The notes beneath the pieces were generated by a model. The model was not told the origin of the DNA, did no database searches, and saw nothing but the letters and a program-made list of their open reading frames with translations. The translations under genes were made by a program, and so were the position numbers. This document shows positions 1-11,283 of a DNA stretch of 64,000 bases, one piece after another; position 1 is the first letter of the stretch, and each line of letters opens with the position of its first letter. Origin of the DNA: Eleusine coracana subsp. coracana (lineage: Eukaryota > Streptophyta > Magnoliopsida > Poales > Poaceae); assembly GCA_032690845.1 (NCBI GenBank), contig CM064417.1, forward strand, positions 28,148,536 through 28,212,535, written 5' to 3'.

Positions 1-66
1 ATTAATGAAAGTATTAGTAGGAAGTTCATTGCTATTGATAAAGTCCTAGAAAGCATAGATTCTCAT

Positions 67-684
67 ATGGAATCTTTCAATACCTCTCTGCAAAACAAGC
101 TTAGTCATAACAAAATGTTAGAAGCACAAATTGCTCAGCTGGCCGCTTCCATTGTTAAGCCTAACTCGGGCAAGCTCCCCGATCAGCTGGAAGCTAGCCC
201 TAAGGAAAATGTTAATGCTATTACAACTAGAATCAGAAAATCTACACAGGTTCCGCCAAATCCTAACAATGTAGGGAGAACCAAAGAACCCGATGTAGAG
301 TCAGGAGGTGAGGAGGAAATTAAAGTTGAGGAGGCAAAGGCACCTCCTAAGAAGGCGCCACATGAGTTCTATGATACAACGGTGTTGCCATTTCCCTCTC
401 ATCAGAGGAAGCCAATAGTGGATGAACAATTTGGAAAATTTGTTGAGGTAATAAAGAAGTTATATGTCAACATACCGCTACTTGACGCCATGCAGGTTCC
501 TAACTACTCTAAGTACCTAAATGACGTCCTCAACAATAAACGCCCAATGCCAGCCACCGAAGTCATCAAATTAATAGAGGAATGCAGCACCACCATTTTG
601 AACTCTCTGCCAGAAAAGAAGCAAGACACGGGATGCCCAACCATCCCGTGTTCCATTGGAATGCAACAACAATGCCCTTTGTGA
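67..684 (+). pseudogene. gag C-terminal region of Athila-like element
   Basis: An open stretch of 205 codons, probably the C-terminal part of a larger gag whose start is upstream of the window. It is rich in Lys, Glu and Pro. It has a region around residues 100-190 typical of plant gypsy polyproteins just before the protease: a conserved block with PFPSHQRKP followed by a leucine/lysine-rich helix. The frame stops at 684, but the reading continues at once in another frame with the protease motif, so a frameshift separates gag and protease here. Gag would form the virus-like particle. No zinc knuckle is visible in this part. Confidence 0.6.
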
Positions 685-1314
685 TTTGGGGGCAAGCATG
701 AGCATCATGCCAAAGGTGGTGTATGACAAACTTAATGTTAATTCATTATCCCCTACAACAATGTGCTAGCATCTTGCCGATCAATCCGTCCACTACCCGA
801 CGTGTATCACGGAGGACGTACCTGTCAAAATAAGGAACTTCCTCGTTCCCGTTGACTTTGTGGTGCTAGGCATGGAGGCCGATGTGAAGATGCCTCTTAT
901 ACTAAGAAGACCATTCCTTAGCACCGCAAATGCCAACATTGACGTTGGGGCTAGAGAAATCCACCTTAGCATCAATAAGCATGGCGAGAAGTTTGCCTTC
1001 AAGCCCCGGGTTGAGTTGAACAATGCAATCAGGTACGCATCTTTTATGGTAAAAATTCTAACATGGTGCAGAAGGTTGAGGTGTTCCCAATTCCACCAAA
1101 ATCGGGCGCACCGGTGGTAAAAGTCAAGAACACACAACCACTGCCTAAAAAAGAAGAACGAGCCACAAGAAACAAAGAAAAAGGTCGCCGCCAAGCCTTA
1201 GAAAATCAAACAAGTATGATGGAAGAAAGAAGTTGCACCAATCATGGAAAATTCTCCATCCATGGAGGGCACCAAGCAAAACTGAACGCGAAGAATGTCG
1301 TGTTCGAGACGTAA
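662..1314 (+). pseudogene. retropepsin-like aspartic protease, Athila-like element (frameshifted)
   Basis: Directly after the gag frame, a shifted frame gives the active-site motif ALCDLGASMSIMPK near 670-712, in which D-L-G-A is the plant gypsy form of the D-S/T-G catalytic triplet. A stop near 768 interrupts it. An open frame from about 860 then continues with the flap and second half (VLGMEADVKMPLILRRPFL is typical of the C-terminal lobe). A further frame from 1063 to 1314 is Lys/Arg-rich and looks like the polyprotein tail. The protease would cut the gag-pol polyprotein. Stops and shifts mean that this copy cannot make an intact enzyme. Confidence 0.65.
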
Positions 1315-1320
1315 ACTTGA

Positions 1321-2023
1321 ACCCTTGTCGGAAGGTAACCGATATTTATCCCTTTTCTTATCCTTGTATTTAACAGTAATTTAGGTTGTTTCCCTCTTTT
1401 ATCACTAAATTTAGGCCATAAAAGAAAAGCAATAAAAAATATAAAATTTCAGAAAGTAAAAAAAAAAAATCTTGCCCGGGAGGTCGATTTTGGGGCTAAA
1501 AGGACCACCGGGGTGATGATCCGGGACACCAGCTCAGCCTGAAATAAACCAGTCGAAATTCTGCACCCGGAAGGTCATTTTTGCATGAACAATAACCATC
1601 TGACTGGGTTATTTCTGTGCCGCTCGACTAGACCCTGCCGCCCAACCACACTTTTTCTTGGATTCTTTGCTCTCTCATTGCAGGGATGATGGCCATGAGT
1701 GGAGGAGGTGTGGCCAGCACTTCCTTTATGAAAAATTCTCACCTAGAGCCCCACCATGAGTGAAAGCAAGTGAAGGAGAGCCACTCAAGTCACCTCACAC
1801 TCCAATCACCCACTCTCACCTGCCATCCTTCTTCCCTAGGCTTGATGAATGGCAGGGAACTCATTGCAAGCATCCAACTTTAGCCATCCCATCAATCCCT
1901 CCTTGCTCCCCACACTCTCAACACAATTCTGACCAAAGTAACCATGAGGATCACATGGTGCATGCACCTGAGCATTGCCCTCAATCATCAAACCAATAAT
2001 GCAACAAAAGTAGGGACAAGGAC
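1321..2023 (+). other. noncoding spacer between protease and second ORF
   Basis: No coding pattern is recognised. It contains an A-rich run around 1459-1470, CCGG-rich phrases near 1485-1530 and a TC-rich stretch around 1660-1690. In an autonomous relative this position would hold RT, RNase H and integrase, and none is present. Confidence 0.5.
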
Positions 2024-3510
2024 TTGCCGCCTAGCATGGCCTGCCGCCCGGCATGGGTCGTCGCTCAGCATGGGTTGCCGGCCGGCGTGTTCGAAGCCGA
2101 CGTGGTGGAAAGTGAACAAGGAGGAGAAGTTGAAAAATTCATGGAGAGTGAAGAAAATCTTGTGTTCAATGACTTCGATGAGCAAAACAAGTTCACTACC
2201 ATTCAAGACCGGGAGTTCACGTCCGTGCGCAAGTTTGACCACGACTTCCTCGAGCGAATCAACTTCCTCGCTGATTTTGAGTACTCGCTCAACATGGCCA
2301 GGTGGTATGATTTCTATCACCTCAATGATTACAGTTCTAAATGGCTCACTATCGAGTTTCTTTGCACTTTGAAAGTTCATGCCCATGAATCAAACAAATA
2401 TAACACTCTTTATGAATTTCATTCTTTTGGTGAAACTTTTGAACGATCTCTGAAAGAAATTAGTACTTATCTTGGTTTCGACCGTAAGGCCGCTATATAC
2501 ATAGATAAACTTAAAAGTTTCTCACCACAAGGACTTTGGACAAAGATAGGAAATCCCGTTATGGGGCAAGAGCACACTAGTGATATCCACAACCCATCAC
2601 TCCATATAATTCACCATTTCATTACTCACTACCTCACCCCTCGGGCTGATGTGCGTTCAGTGAATAGTTTGGATAAAACCTATCTCTACACTATAATCAA
2701 GAAAATGAAAATGAACCCCACATTTTTCCTCATCAACCATTGGCTCACCTTAGCAGTCTGACAACAAGGACCCATCACCTTCACCCCTTTTGTCACTAGA
2801 ATTGCTAGAAAGGTTGGCACACTTTATGGAGCTAGAATAGATCGTCTCCCTAGTGCTCCTTTGTTAGGGGAAGATCATTTCTTGCAAGCCCACCTTTTGA
2901 AGGAGGAAAACAATAGGTACTTCATGCTTTATCCTGGGTATGACACATAAATCGAGTTGCCTAACCCCCAGCTCAATATTATTGGTAAAAAGAACTTTGT
3001 ATACCAGCTGCAAGCTTCTATGCAACGTGCACGACACATTGTTGCAGGGGATAAGCCGAGAACGAGAGCACAACTCTGGCGAGAGGAGCAGCAGCTTGAA
3101 ACAACAATGAACACACCTCAAACGGGTGCATCGGGAGGCCCCGGATACAATTGGGAGCTACCACGATTCCCCGGTGTTGCAAGTTCATCAACAAACTACA
3201 CCACCTCCTCCTATGAAGAATATGAGCCATCCAATCTCTATGGGATGTGGAGTTACCATCAACCTCATGGAGGCGTAGGAACCTCACGCTCCGCCCGATT
3301 CACGTCATATAATTTTTCAGAATTGTAAGAAATATGCAATACTTGGCTGCCAATGCCTATGAGACCAACATTCAAACACAAGAAATACAAGAAGCCATAA
3401 GGGAAGAACAAGAATGGCAACAACAAACAACACAAAAACTTCAAACAAACCTCTCCATGATGGACCAACTGTTTGGTCACTTCAACATCAATTATCAACC
3501 ACCACAGTGA
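2024..3510 (+). pseudogene. Athila ORF-1-like second ORF of the retrotransposon
   Basis: Reading in one frame from 2024, the protein continues past in-frame stops at 2759-2761 and 2948-2950 to 3328. It then continues in another frame to a stop at 3508-3510. Conserved blocks are KWLTIEFLCTLKVH (about residues 105-120), an FxxFGETF block and a SDIHNPSLH block. The C-terminal end, rich in Gln and Glu (EEQEWQQQTTQKL), probably forms a coiled coil. The protein resembles the Athila ORF-1/env-position family of grass gypsy elements, whose function is unknown. The N-terminus has repeated Arg-Pro-Ala segments encoded by CCGCCCGGCATGG-type repeats. Start choice is uncertain. Confidence 0.6.
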
Positions 3511-4445
3511 AGGCGTTCTATGCTTGAGTCTTGCAAAGACCTAAGCTTGGGGAGGTACGTGAAACAAGGAGCACCATTTGTTCTACCCTCTCACCTTCTT
3601 TCTGTAGTTGAGTCGCTTTGCTCCTTATTTTTTGTATATAGCTTTAATTAAGAAAACCCAAAAATATTTTCAGTTTTGATAAACTTTAAGAAAACCCAAA
3701 AATATTTTTCGCTTTCAAGGAAAACCATAAAAATTTGCAAAAACAAAAAGAACAAAAAGATTTCCCCTTTTTAAATAATATTGGGAACTTGGTCTTCACC
3801 TTGCCTATGGAAATGATGAATAGTTTCTCTATTAGCTCTGTTTGAGTATCAAGTATACAACCTCTACTCCTCATTTTTGTGGGTAATGGTAGACCAACAT
3901 GATGATAAAGCTAGTCCCTCTATGTCTTGTGGGTGCGAAATGGCTAATAAACACCAAGTCTAGTTGTTGGAGTTTATGATATGACATGTTTTGTATGAGT
4001 CTAAGATTTCCTCATGATTAGAGTTCAATGATTTCTTTCAAAACCATGCTGCAATAAAAACCCCTTAATTGGTGCACGTCTTCCCTATGATAGAAAATTC
4101 CCTACCATGGCCAGTTATTAACTACAAACCCACATTCATGCCATCTATGTGTGCATTGAGTTTAGTTAGGATTTGATCCTTTTGAGGGACTTGCACTTCC
4201 AATGCCAATCATTTTCCTTCATGTTATCTTTGAGTTTTTGAATTAATCATGCTTGGTTATGCGGTCTCCACATCGGATTCAAGCATCCACTTCACCAAGC
4301 ATGTCAACCAAAAATCTTTCCTTTTGCAAAACTTTGATCCTTGGAGAAAGATTTTGGTCCTCCCCAATAAATGCTCAGAAAAAGACTTGCAAAAATATTT
4401 GAACCTTTGAATTAGCTTCTATACACCATGAGAGCGAAGAAAATA

Positions 4446-4466
4446 AGAAAGAAAGAAAGAAAGAAG
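4446..4466. repeat. (GAAA)n microsatellite
   Basis: About five GAAA units, followed by further purine-rich sequence to 4480. A simple repeat inside the 3' noncoding region of the retrotransposon. Confidence 0.85.
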
Positions 4467-5176
4467 AAATAAGAAAAAGATGATGATCTCTCATGGATGT
4501 ATGATATCAAAAAGGTTCAAGGTTCATCCAAAAATATCTTTGTGCAAAATAAAGGACCATCCTTTCATTCTAGCACAAAAATTCAGTCTTTGGGACTAAT
4601 TTGTACCCAAGAATCTTGCAATTGTGCTAGCCCAGTCCTTCGTGGTAGTCTGTTCTCTCCCTCTCCCCTGGACATTATTTTCCAGATGATTGGAATGAGG
4701 AAGTGCAAAGTCTTTTCGCTAGGACCATCTCTTAACTTTACAATATATGCATGCTAGATGTGCCTTCTTACCAAGCTCCACATATAAGCCAAGCTTTTAC
4801 AATGTAGGAGGAGCACTTGGTAAGAAAATACACCTCTTGAGAGATGAGAGTCATAGTGGGAGATTGCACCAAGAGGGAAGATTTTCAATCTTATGCAGCA
4901 TTATAAAACCTTTGGACTCATGAACAAGTAGGAGATTGCATGACAAAAACTAAACTAGCCGTTCTAGACTTCAACCACACATAAAAAGGTTATAAAATGC
5001 CAATAAACCCCACGACACAATGAGATGACTTAGTTACCAAATTGTGCTGGTTTACACTTATCCATATTGTGTAGGAGTATGTGTTTGTGCACTTGATCCT
5101 CGCAGGGCTCTAATATCAAAGCAACTCCTGATCCATCACCTTTAAGTTTTAATTTGCTTGGGACGAGCTAAGGTTT

Positions 5177-5189
5177 AAGCTTGGGGAGG
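5177..5189 (+). promoter_or_regulatory. polypurine tract of Athila-like element
   Basis: AAGCTTGGGGAGG lies directly before the TGTTGGC start of the 3' LTR, the position and composition expected for the plus-strand primer of reverse transcription. A similar AAGCTTGGGGGAG occurs at 8589-8601 in the neighbouring relative. Confidence 0.7.
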
Positions 5190-7068
5190 TGTTGGCGGCC
5201 TATAAGACCTAATATCGGCCACCAACCGGTTGGGAAATGCAAGGTAAAAGACCAAAGTTCAATAAATATTTGTTTAAACTAATAAAGTTTCATGAGTTTT
5301 TGTGAAATATGTGCTTGAAGGTATAAAGGGGCTGAAATATGTAAAAGTATGAAGAAACACCCCGTGGACCGATCGCAGCTGTAACACAGCCGGACGACAA
5401 GGTCATCTACAACTAAGATCAGCACCCGGCCGACAGGGTTGTTTACAGCTGAAATTAGCACTCGGCCGACCCTGTAAAAACTCCACCATGATGTCGTTTT
5501 CTCCTCCTAGATCAAAAGATGTGAAAAGTGGTGAAGGAAGGAAGGCCATCAATTGGCCTAACCGGGAGAAGTCAAAGGGAAACCAAGGAGGGGTCGACAC
5601 CCGGCCAAGGCCGCCGCCCGGCAAGGACCGCAACCCGGCCTAGGCCGCCGCCCGGCCTGGCCTACCGCCTGGCCCCGGGTTGCCACCCGGGGTGGCCAGC
5701 CCAGTAGGTCCAAGAGGCCTACAGCACCCAAAAGAAGAAAGTCGGTGGAAACCGACCTATCAACCATCATCGGTACAACATCTGAGCCATCCATGAAGAG
5801 TCAGTCGGGAACCGACCCAGTCCAACGGCCGCCCAGCCTAGCCTACTGCCCGACCTATCTCGCCAACCGGCATACTCGGTCGCCCGGCCTATCCTGCTGC
5901 TCGGCGCACCGACTTTGGCCCACCGAATCCACTTCACCTATAAATACCTCCCGGCCCATCGCCACCTATAAATAGTAGAGAATTCAGGAGGAAATCAAGA
6001 AGCAACACATCGAGGAGTCCATTTCCCACTACTTGTGCTACATAGTAGAGTAAGTTAGTTAGTCGAGAGTTAGAGTCTAGTCGAGAGCAGTGCTCGAGAT
6101 TCCGGAATTGTCTTGGAGTCCTGGTATGAGCTCTCTTGTGTCTTTTCTCTTTTTGTAAGACTTATCTTTTATCAATATAAATTTCTTTCCTTTTATATCT
6201 TATCAAGCATTAATTTTAACTTAGTCATTTCCTCAATTTATGATCATCGAGAAGAAACTTTGTTGATTAGTTCACCGGTTATCCAACTAGGATTTAATTA
6301 ATTTTTAGTTCTTTCTAGGACTTAGACTTGGTTATTTGCTGGCTATTCTTCTGTTAGGCCAATGGAAGAATATCCAGTGAAGGCGTAGGCGTGGTGCCTA
6401 AGTTAATGCTAGCTGAATTTGCATTCGTCCCCACGGGCTGTGTGGTAGGTGACATGTGATGACAACCCTGTCCGTCCATTTAGTTTTCCACCATGTTTGG
6501 GAAGTCTCAAGCAGGGTTGTCTGGCGATAGCATACCCAGTAGTACAGAGGTTAGTTACCGACCCATATTAGTGGATTGTTTTCGTGCCCCGAAGTGAACT
6601 AATAGGTGAAAGACTCGAGGCTGTACCAGGAATGGTGTAAGACCTCAACCCGAGTAACTAGGATTCAACACTTGAATTAGCTATATTAGGAAGATATATT
6701 TTAGGATTCTTAGACTTAGACTTGTTGTCCTCCCGGCTAGCTTAACCAATCTCTTTATTTGTCTTAGTGTGTATTTCTCCTGTGTTACTACCCCACTTTA
6801 TTATTAGACATCCTTACCCCCATCTTTGGTTAGTTGGTATAATTCTTATAGTCATATCTTTGTTAAACCAAGATAATTTTACGCCTAGCTTCCCTATGGA
6901 TATAAATACGATACCTTGGAATACTCCCGGGTGAAATGCTACAATGGTGTTCCGTGTGCTTGCAGATTAATTCACTTTACTCTTAAAGCATAACAAACAC
7001 TAACAATAATTTCTAGCATCATACCAGAGATAGTGATATTTCTAGTACGACATTAAGAAGTGTCAACA
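5190..7068 (+). repeat. 3' LTR of Athila-like element (1,879 bp)
   Basis: Starts TGTTGGCGGCC and ends GTGTCAACA, so TGTTG/CAACA ends are present as expected for integrase-processed LTRs. It follows a polypurine tract. The first third is very GC-rich with repeated CCGCCCGGC words (about 5598-5700 and 5825-5905). Two TATA boxes lie at 5939 and 5967. The last 700 bp contains no ORF of note. The 5' partner is off-window, so LTR divergence cannot be judged. Confidence 0.85.
5936..5974 (+). promoter_or_regulatory. duplicated TATA box in Athila LTR
   Basis: CACCTATAAATA occurs twice, at 5936 and 5964, 28 bp apart, in the middle of the LTR where the U3/R boundary is expected. Either could direct transcription. 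The spacing suggests a short tandem duplication of the core promoter. Confidence 0.6.
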
Positions 7069-9160
7069 GACATTGATGCAGCTGGTGACGTGTTCGAGGT
7101 CACGCCGTTCACACGGCAGATCGAGAACGAACTTCTCCATCGAGGATGAATCAATGAGGCACATGCCCGTTGAAGACAACATGGAGGAGGATGAGCCACA
7201 CGTTCTTCTCGCCGACATCGACCTTGAGCTGCTAGATGAACGGGAGAGATGAGTCTACCATCGCCTACGCAATCGCAGTTTCATCCACACTAGGGTGTAT
7301 GATGACGACCTACTCTCCACACTAGGTATGGACTCTGAGTTCCTTTCTATTTGGAAAGCAATAGGTTGGACCGAATTTGCACACATCACTGGGGGAGGTT
7401 GAAGCCTCCTCACTATCTAGTTTGGGAAGGAACTTTGCACACATCACTTTGCTAAAAGATAATGACGGGGAACTTTTCCGCTTGTTTAGGAAGGAATACC
7501 ATCTCACCTGGAAAGAGCTTAGCATCATTCTTAAGTTTAAAAGTTATTGCAACACTAACTTAGAAGGTGCAGCCACGGGCTCTGAAAAGGGATCTTTTTG
7601 GCAAAGGATTTCGGGGGAGTTTTCTTGTGAACATCTTAGGATGAATGATATTCACAACCCAACTCTACAACTGTGGCTTAGGTGGCTTGCTATGACTTGT
7701 TTCCATAGATAAGACACTAGATCTATCCGTAATGATGAATTGCGTGTTTTGTTTGCTACAATTGCTAAAATTCCTATTGCTCCTATTGAAGCTATGATTG
7801 GTCAATGGTGAGATTATATTAAAGGATCAGGACCCATTGAATGCACTTCTTTAGTGACCCGTATTGCTGCAGGGGTCGGGGCTTTATCCAACACTAGATT
7901 TGATTATCTTTCTGAGCCCTGTCCCATAATAGACTATAAATTTCTTGAGCAGGGTCACACTTTAAAGAAGGGTCCTGATGGTTCTATTATCTTTTATTAC
8001 CCCGGCTATACTAACAAAATCCTACTGCCTAACTAGGATATCATTGGTATAGTTGTTGGGAACTAACCATACAACTGCAGAGAGGGGGAATACCTGGCAG
8101 TTCCGCTGATCGACATACAAGAAGCACGAAGCGTGCTACCACTAGCGCAACCAGAACTACACCTCCAGCCATGATTACCTTGCAGGCTCAGAGCATCCCG
8201 ACGACTCTGCTTGGATGTTCACACCGCAGCAATATAAGACTGGAGGTTCGTCTTGGCAGCAAGCTAGTAGTACACAATAGAGACATGGCTCCGAGTCGAT
8301 TAGGATGCCTCCATGTCCCGACGGACGTCAGTCATTTTTGGACTTTAGTCATCATGACTATGGTTCGGAATTGAGGGATCTTACAAGGAGGCTGGACGAT
8401 CTAGATGTGAGAATAGGGGAAATGCAAAACACCCTTGCTACTCACGCCCAGACTACCAGAGAGTGACAGCAGCATAGTGATAACCAGTTTTGTCATCTCC
8501 ATGAATAGCTATGAGAGTACCACGACTACACGGTGACATACTACCGTTGGAGAGGATTTGATCCTAACAAACAGCCATGAGCAAGAGCAAGCTTGGGGGA
8601 GCACCCCAACCAAGGTGACCTGTATCTTTCCTTTCTTTTTTTTCTTTGTCAGAATTACCCTCATAAAACAAAATAAAAATTTGTATAACTAAAAAGAACA
8701 AAAATAATATGTTGTCATGCATGCTAGGGATGTTCATGCCTTCATGTTGAGATGGTGAATAGTTGCTCTGTTTTATATCTTTTTATAGTCCCTCGTATAC
8801 AACTTAGTACTCTCCCAATTTTTGAGTTTGTTGGCTAAACATGCTTGCCTTGAACTTGAATACTTGTGGGTTGCAAAGTGCAAGATCTAGGTCTAGGTTG
8901 TTGTGAGGCATGATATGGTTAGAATAGGGCTGCTATGATCTTTGTCCCAAAGTGAAGCTTAACATCCGGAGATTTTGTTTTTGAAAATGATAAAATTGAA
9001 AAGTTCCTCAATGATTAAAATTCCTACTACGGCCATATGTTATTCTTCATTGCAAAACCTTCCACATATGCTGCATGCTTTCACATTGAGCTTTATCAAA
9101 ATGCTTGCAACCTTTGTGAGATCCATTTCATGCTTTTATGATCAAGATTCACATAGACAT
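7069..9160 (+). mobile_element. decayed second Athila-type element (target of the first)
   Basis: Starts abruptly after the LTR of the first element, in the middle of coding sequence, and ends near 9160 where Tat LTR homology begins. It contains a degraded second ORF of the same family, a polypurine tract-like AAGCTTGGGGGAG at 8589 and about 560 bp of noncoding sequence similar to the 3' noncoding region of the first element. It is best explained as an older relative in which the first element landed. Its LTRs are not in the window. Confidence 0.6.
7217..8525 (+). pseudogene. Athila ORF-1-like ORF, second copy, heavily broken
   Basis: Short open pieces in several frames fit one protein. Near 7300-7395 is a segment with SIWKAIGWTEFAHI. 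From 7377 to 7712 come LFRKEYHLTWKELSIIL and SFWQRISGEFSCEHLRMND, the most conserved blocks of this family. From 7854 to 8036 is a segment with HTLKKGPDGSIIFYYPGY. A coiled-coil tail occurs around 8370-8465. It corresponds block for block with 2024-3510. At least three frame changes and several stops make it a pseudogene. Function in the family is unknown. Confidence 0.6.
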
Positions 9161-10198
9161 CCATCATGTTTTGCTACTGCTCCTACATCGGGAGATAGCG
9201 ATTAATCAACCTCGGTAATTCTATCGGCTTCAACTAGTACTTTCTCATTGATTTGAAAATCTAGTTATTACCTTTAGAATTGCTAGTCATCTGGTAATTA
9301 GATCTTAATTACATTTATACTATCGACTTTAAGTTGCAGTACTGTCTCGGGTAGGTCCGATCTATTGGTACTTTTACGAGGTTTTATGAGTTTAATTTAG
9401 ATTTGTGATTCGAGTCACTCTATTGATTTTACCCATAATTAGAGCGTATTTTGTTCTATCTGCTTTGTTTGGGCACTGTCTCGATTAAGTTCGATCTGTT
9501 CGAGCCAGTGAGGCTGCATCAATTCTGACCTCTCACTGAGTCGATAGGACTAGGTATGAATTGATTATGGGAAGAGTCGATAGGGTTCTGTCAAGACGTT
9601 TAGCCGACAGGTTGTCATAGTTCGATCGACTTCTCAGTGTTTCACTTGTTTATTGTTGTATTGGTAGAAGTTGATTGCCCCCTTTTATTTAATAAGATCA
9701 GATGTATGATTTTGAGGCATACTTGCAATACCAGCTATCAGATCTATCGACTTAGCGCTATCGATGAGGAGAGTCCTTTGCATGATTACTATACTTCTAT
9801 CGACTCTGGCCCATCAACTTTGCATTATTGATATAGCGAGTTTTCGTGTGTTCATCGTAGATTTATCGATTTTGCTCTATCGATTCAATTCTTGTTGGCA
9901 CTATTTATGCAACATTTAATACTCATTCGTTGAATTACCGATAAGACGATACAAACATCTGATTAGTTTATTGTAATAATATTATTTGCTCCTTATAGCC
10001 ATCGACTGGTTTCCACTAACAGTGATTATCAGCTTTCTTCATCGACCTGTCCTGGACCGGTGACCCGTGGAATTTGACCGTTTGTTTCTTTGTTGGTTTG
10101 CTGGGAAAATCGACTGGCACGTCCTGATTTCCTTGTATTAAGCCTGCACTGGAGCTAAGCAGATCTCCTAGGTCATGCGTGTGATTTTCCCTTCAACA
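9160..10198 (+). repeat. 5' LTR of Tat element, truncated at its start
   Basis: From about 9195 the sequence aligns with 34436 onward of the 3' LTR, for example the shared CAACCTCGGTAA and the repeated word ATCGACTT. Weaker similarity reaches back to about 9160. It ends CTTCAACA at 10198. The first ~340 bp of the 3' LTR (starting TGTTGGCATCGG) has no counterpart upstream, where Athila-type sequence is found instead. By eye there are about twenty differences in the first ~190 bp compared, so the insertion is old. Confidence 0.75.
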
Positions 10199-10205
10199 CG
10201 CTTTT

Positions 10206-10223
10206 TGGCACGCCCAGTGGGAC
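10206..10223 (+). promoter_or_regulatory. primer-binding-site region of Tat element
   Basis: TGGCACGCCCAGTGGGAC lies 7 bases after the 5' LTR end. A TGG start next to the LTR is the normal form of a tRNA-primed site, because it pairs with the CCA tail. I cannot name the tRNA without a search. Confidence 0.55.
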
Positions 10224-10245
10224 CAAGAACTTCAAGACCAACAAC

Positions 10246-11283
10246 ATGGTTGAGCTTGGAATGCCAAAAGACCCCAAGCTCCCTGAGAATCCTCCACCAA
10301 AACATGATGTTAGTGCGGATCTGAGGATAGAGAACATATTGCCTATTGATAAAGATGATCTGAGCGATGAGGCAAAGGCACAGATTGATCAAAGAGTTGC
10401 TAAGTTTGAAAGCCTTCTATTGAGCAACTTCAGCAAGACTAGGCATGGCAAGATCGTACAAAAAAGGAAGCTACCTGCAGCTGCCTTGATTGATGAAGAT
10501 GGAGTGGAGAAATCACCTGCCAATAAGCCAATAGAAGTAATCGATGAGGCTACATTGAACAACATGATACATACAATCATACACCATGCATTAAGTAACC
10601 AATCACCTATGTTGGTTAATACTTTGAGGGCTTTGATTATTCAAATAGTTGAGGGTTGCGTATATGATGATCCATCACATGGGCCGATGTATTTTCATAT
10701 TCATGGGAATATTCCTCGGCCTGCAATTGAGGAACTCGAGCAACAGCCGCCCGGTACTAGTACTACGATTCCTACAACAAGCTCGGGGCCAGCGCTAGAA
10801 AGTGCCACTCCACCTCCGAAGAATACCAATGGTGGCACCACAGGGAGATCACCGGGGTCTGGTCCCAGGATTATTCTGCAGAGAATATCACCACAAACAC
10901 AGCCGCGACATTATAGGCAGGAGACGTCAGAACCAAATGTGACATATGGTACAACACCGAATGTAGAGCCAAGCTTGTTCGGGATGCCATCGTCATCTGC
11001 ACTGCTAGGGGAGATTGGAGGCCAACATACAGTTGTTAACTTTGGTTCACAGACAGCCCCGCAAACGCCAGCATCTGGTCCTACATCGATTACTCCGAAT
11101 GTCAATGCTTCGACCGATGACTGGGCAATGAAGATTGCTGAGGTAATGAGAGAATAATTTGGGTTAAATCCAAAGCAGCAGACTATATGTATCAGCCCCC
11201 CATATCCTCCAAGTTATGATTTGATTCCTATGCCGAGCCGATAAAGGCCACCAGAGTTTACCAAGTTTACTGGACAGGATAAT
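10246..11283 (+). pseudogene. gag, N-terminal part, Tat element (interrupted)
   Basis: Starts at ATG 10246, 48 bases after the LTR, and is open for 303 codons to a TAA at 11155-11157. The same frame then reads on, with one further stop, into PPEFTKFTGQDN just before the copia insertion at 11284. The N-terminal half is acidic and Lys-rich. The middle (residues 180-290) is Pro/Thr/Ser-rich low complexity. The conserved gag core begins only at the insertion and continues at 24997, so copia split the retrotransposon gag domain in two. Confidence 0.7.

Larger units (their letters stand above)
3511..5189 (+). other. long 3' noncoding region of Athila-like element
   Basis: About 1.7 kb between the second ORF and the LTR without a credible gene; the short ORF at 4497-4757 has no recognisable features. 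A purine-rich microsatellite lies at 4446-4466. Parts, for example around 3780-3900 and 4080-4170, are similar to 8730-8830 and 8990-9130 in the neighbouring relative. This shows that the region is a conserved part of the element rather than host sequence. Confidence 0.55.
1..7068 (+). mobile_element. Athila-like Ty3/gypsy retrotransposon, 3' part (pol-less)
   Basis: The 5' end lies outside the window. Order seen: gag C-terminal part, aspartic protease, spacer, long second ORF, noncoding 3' region, polypurine tract, 3' LTR. No reverse transcriptase, RNase H or integrase motif occurs between the protease and the second ORF, so this copy looks non-autonomous and would depend on enzymes supplied in trans. 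The 3' LTR ends at 7068, and the next five bases (GACAT) are the expected target duplication; its partner is off-window. Athila-type assignment rests on the gag/protease style and on the second ORF resembling the Athila ORF-1 family. Lineage is inferred from recall, not from a search. Confidence 0.75.
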
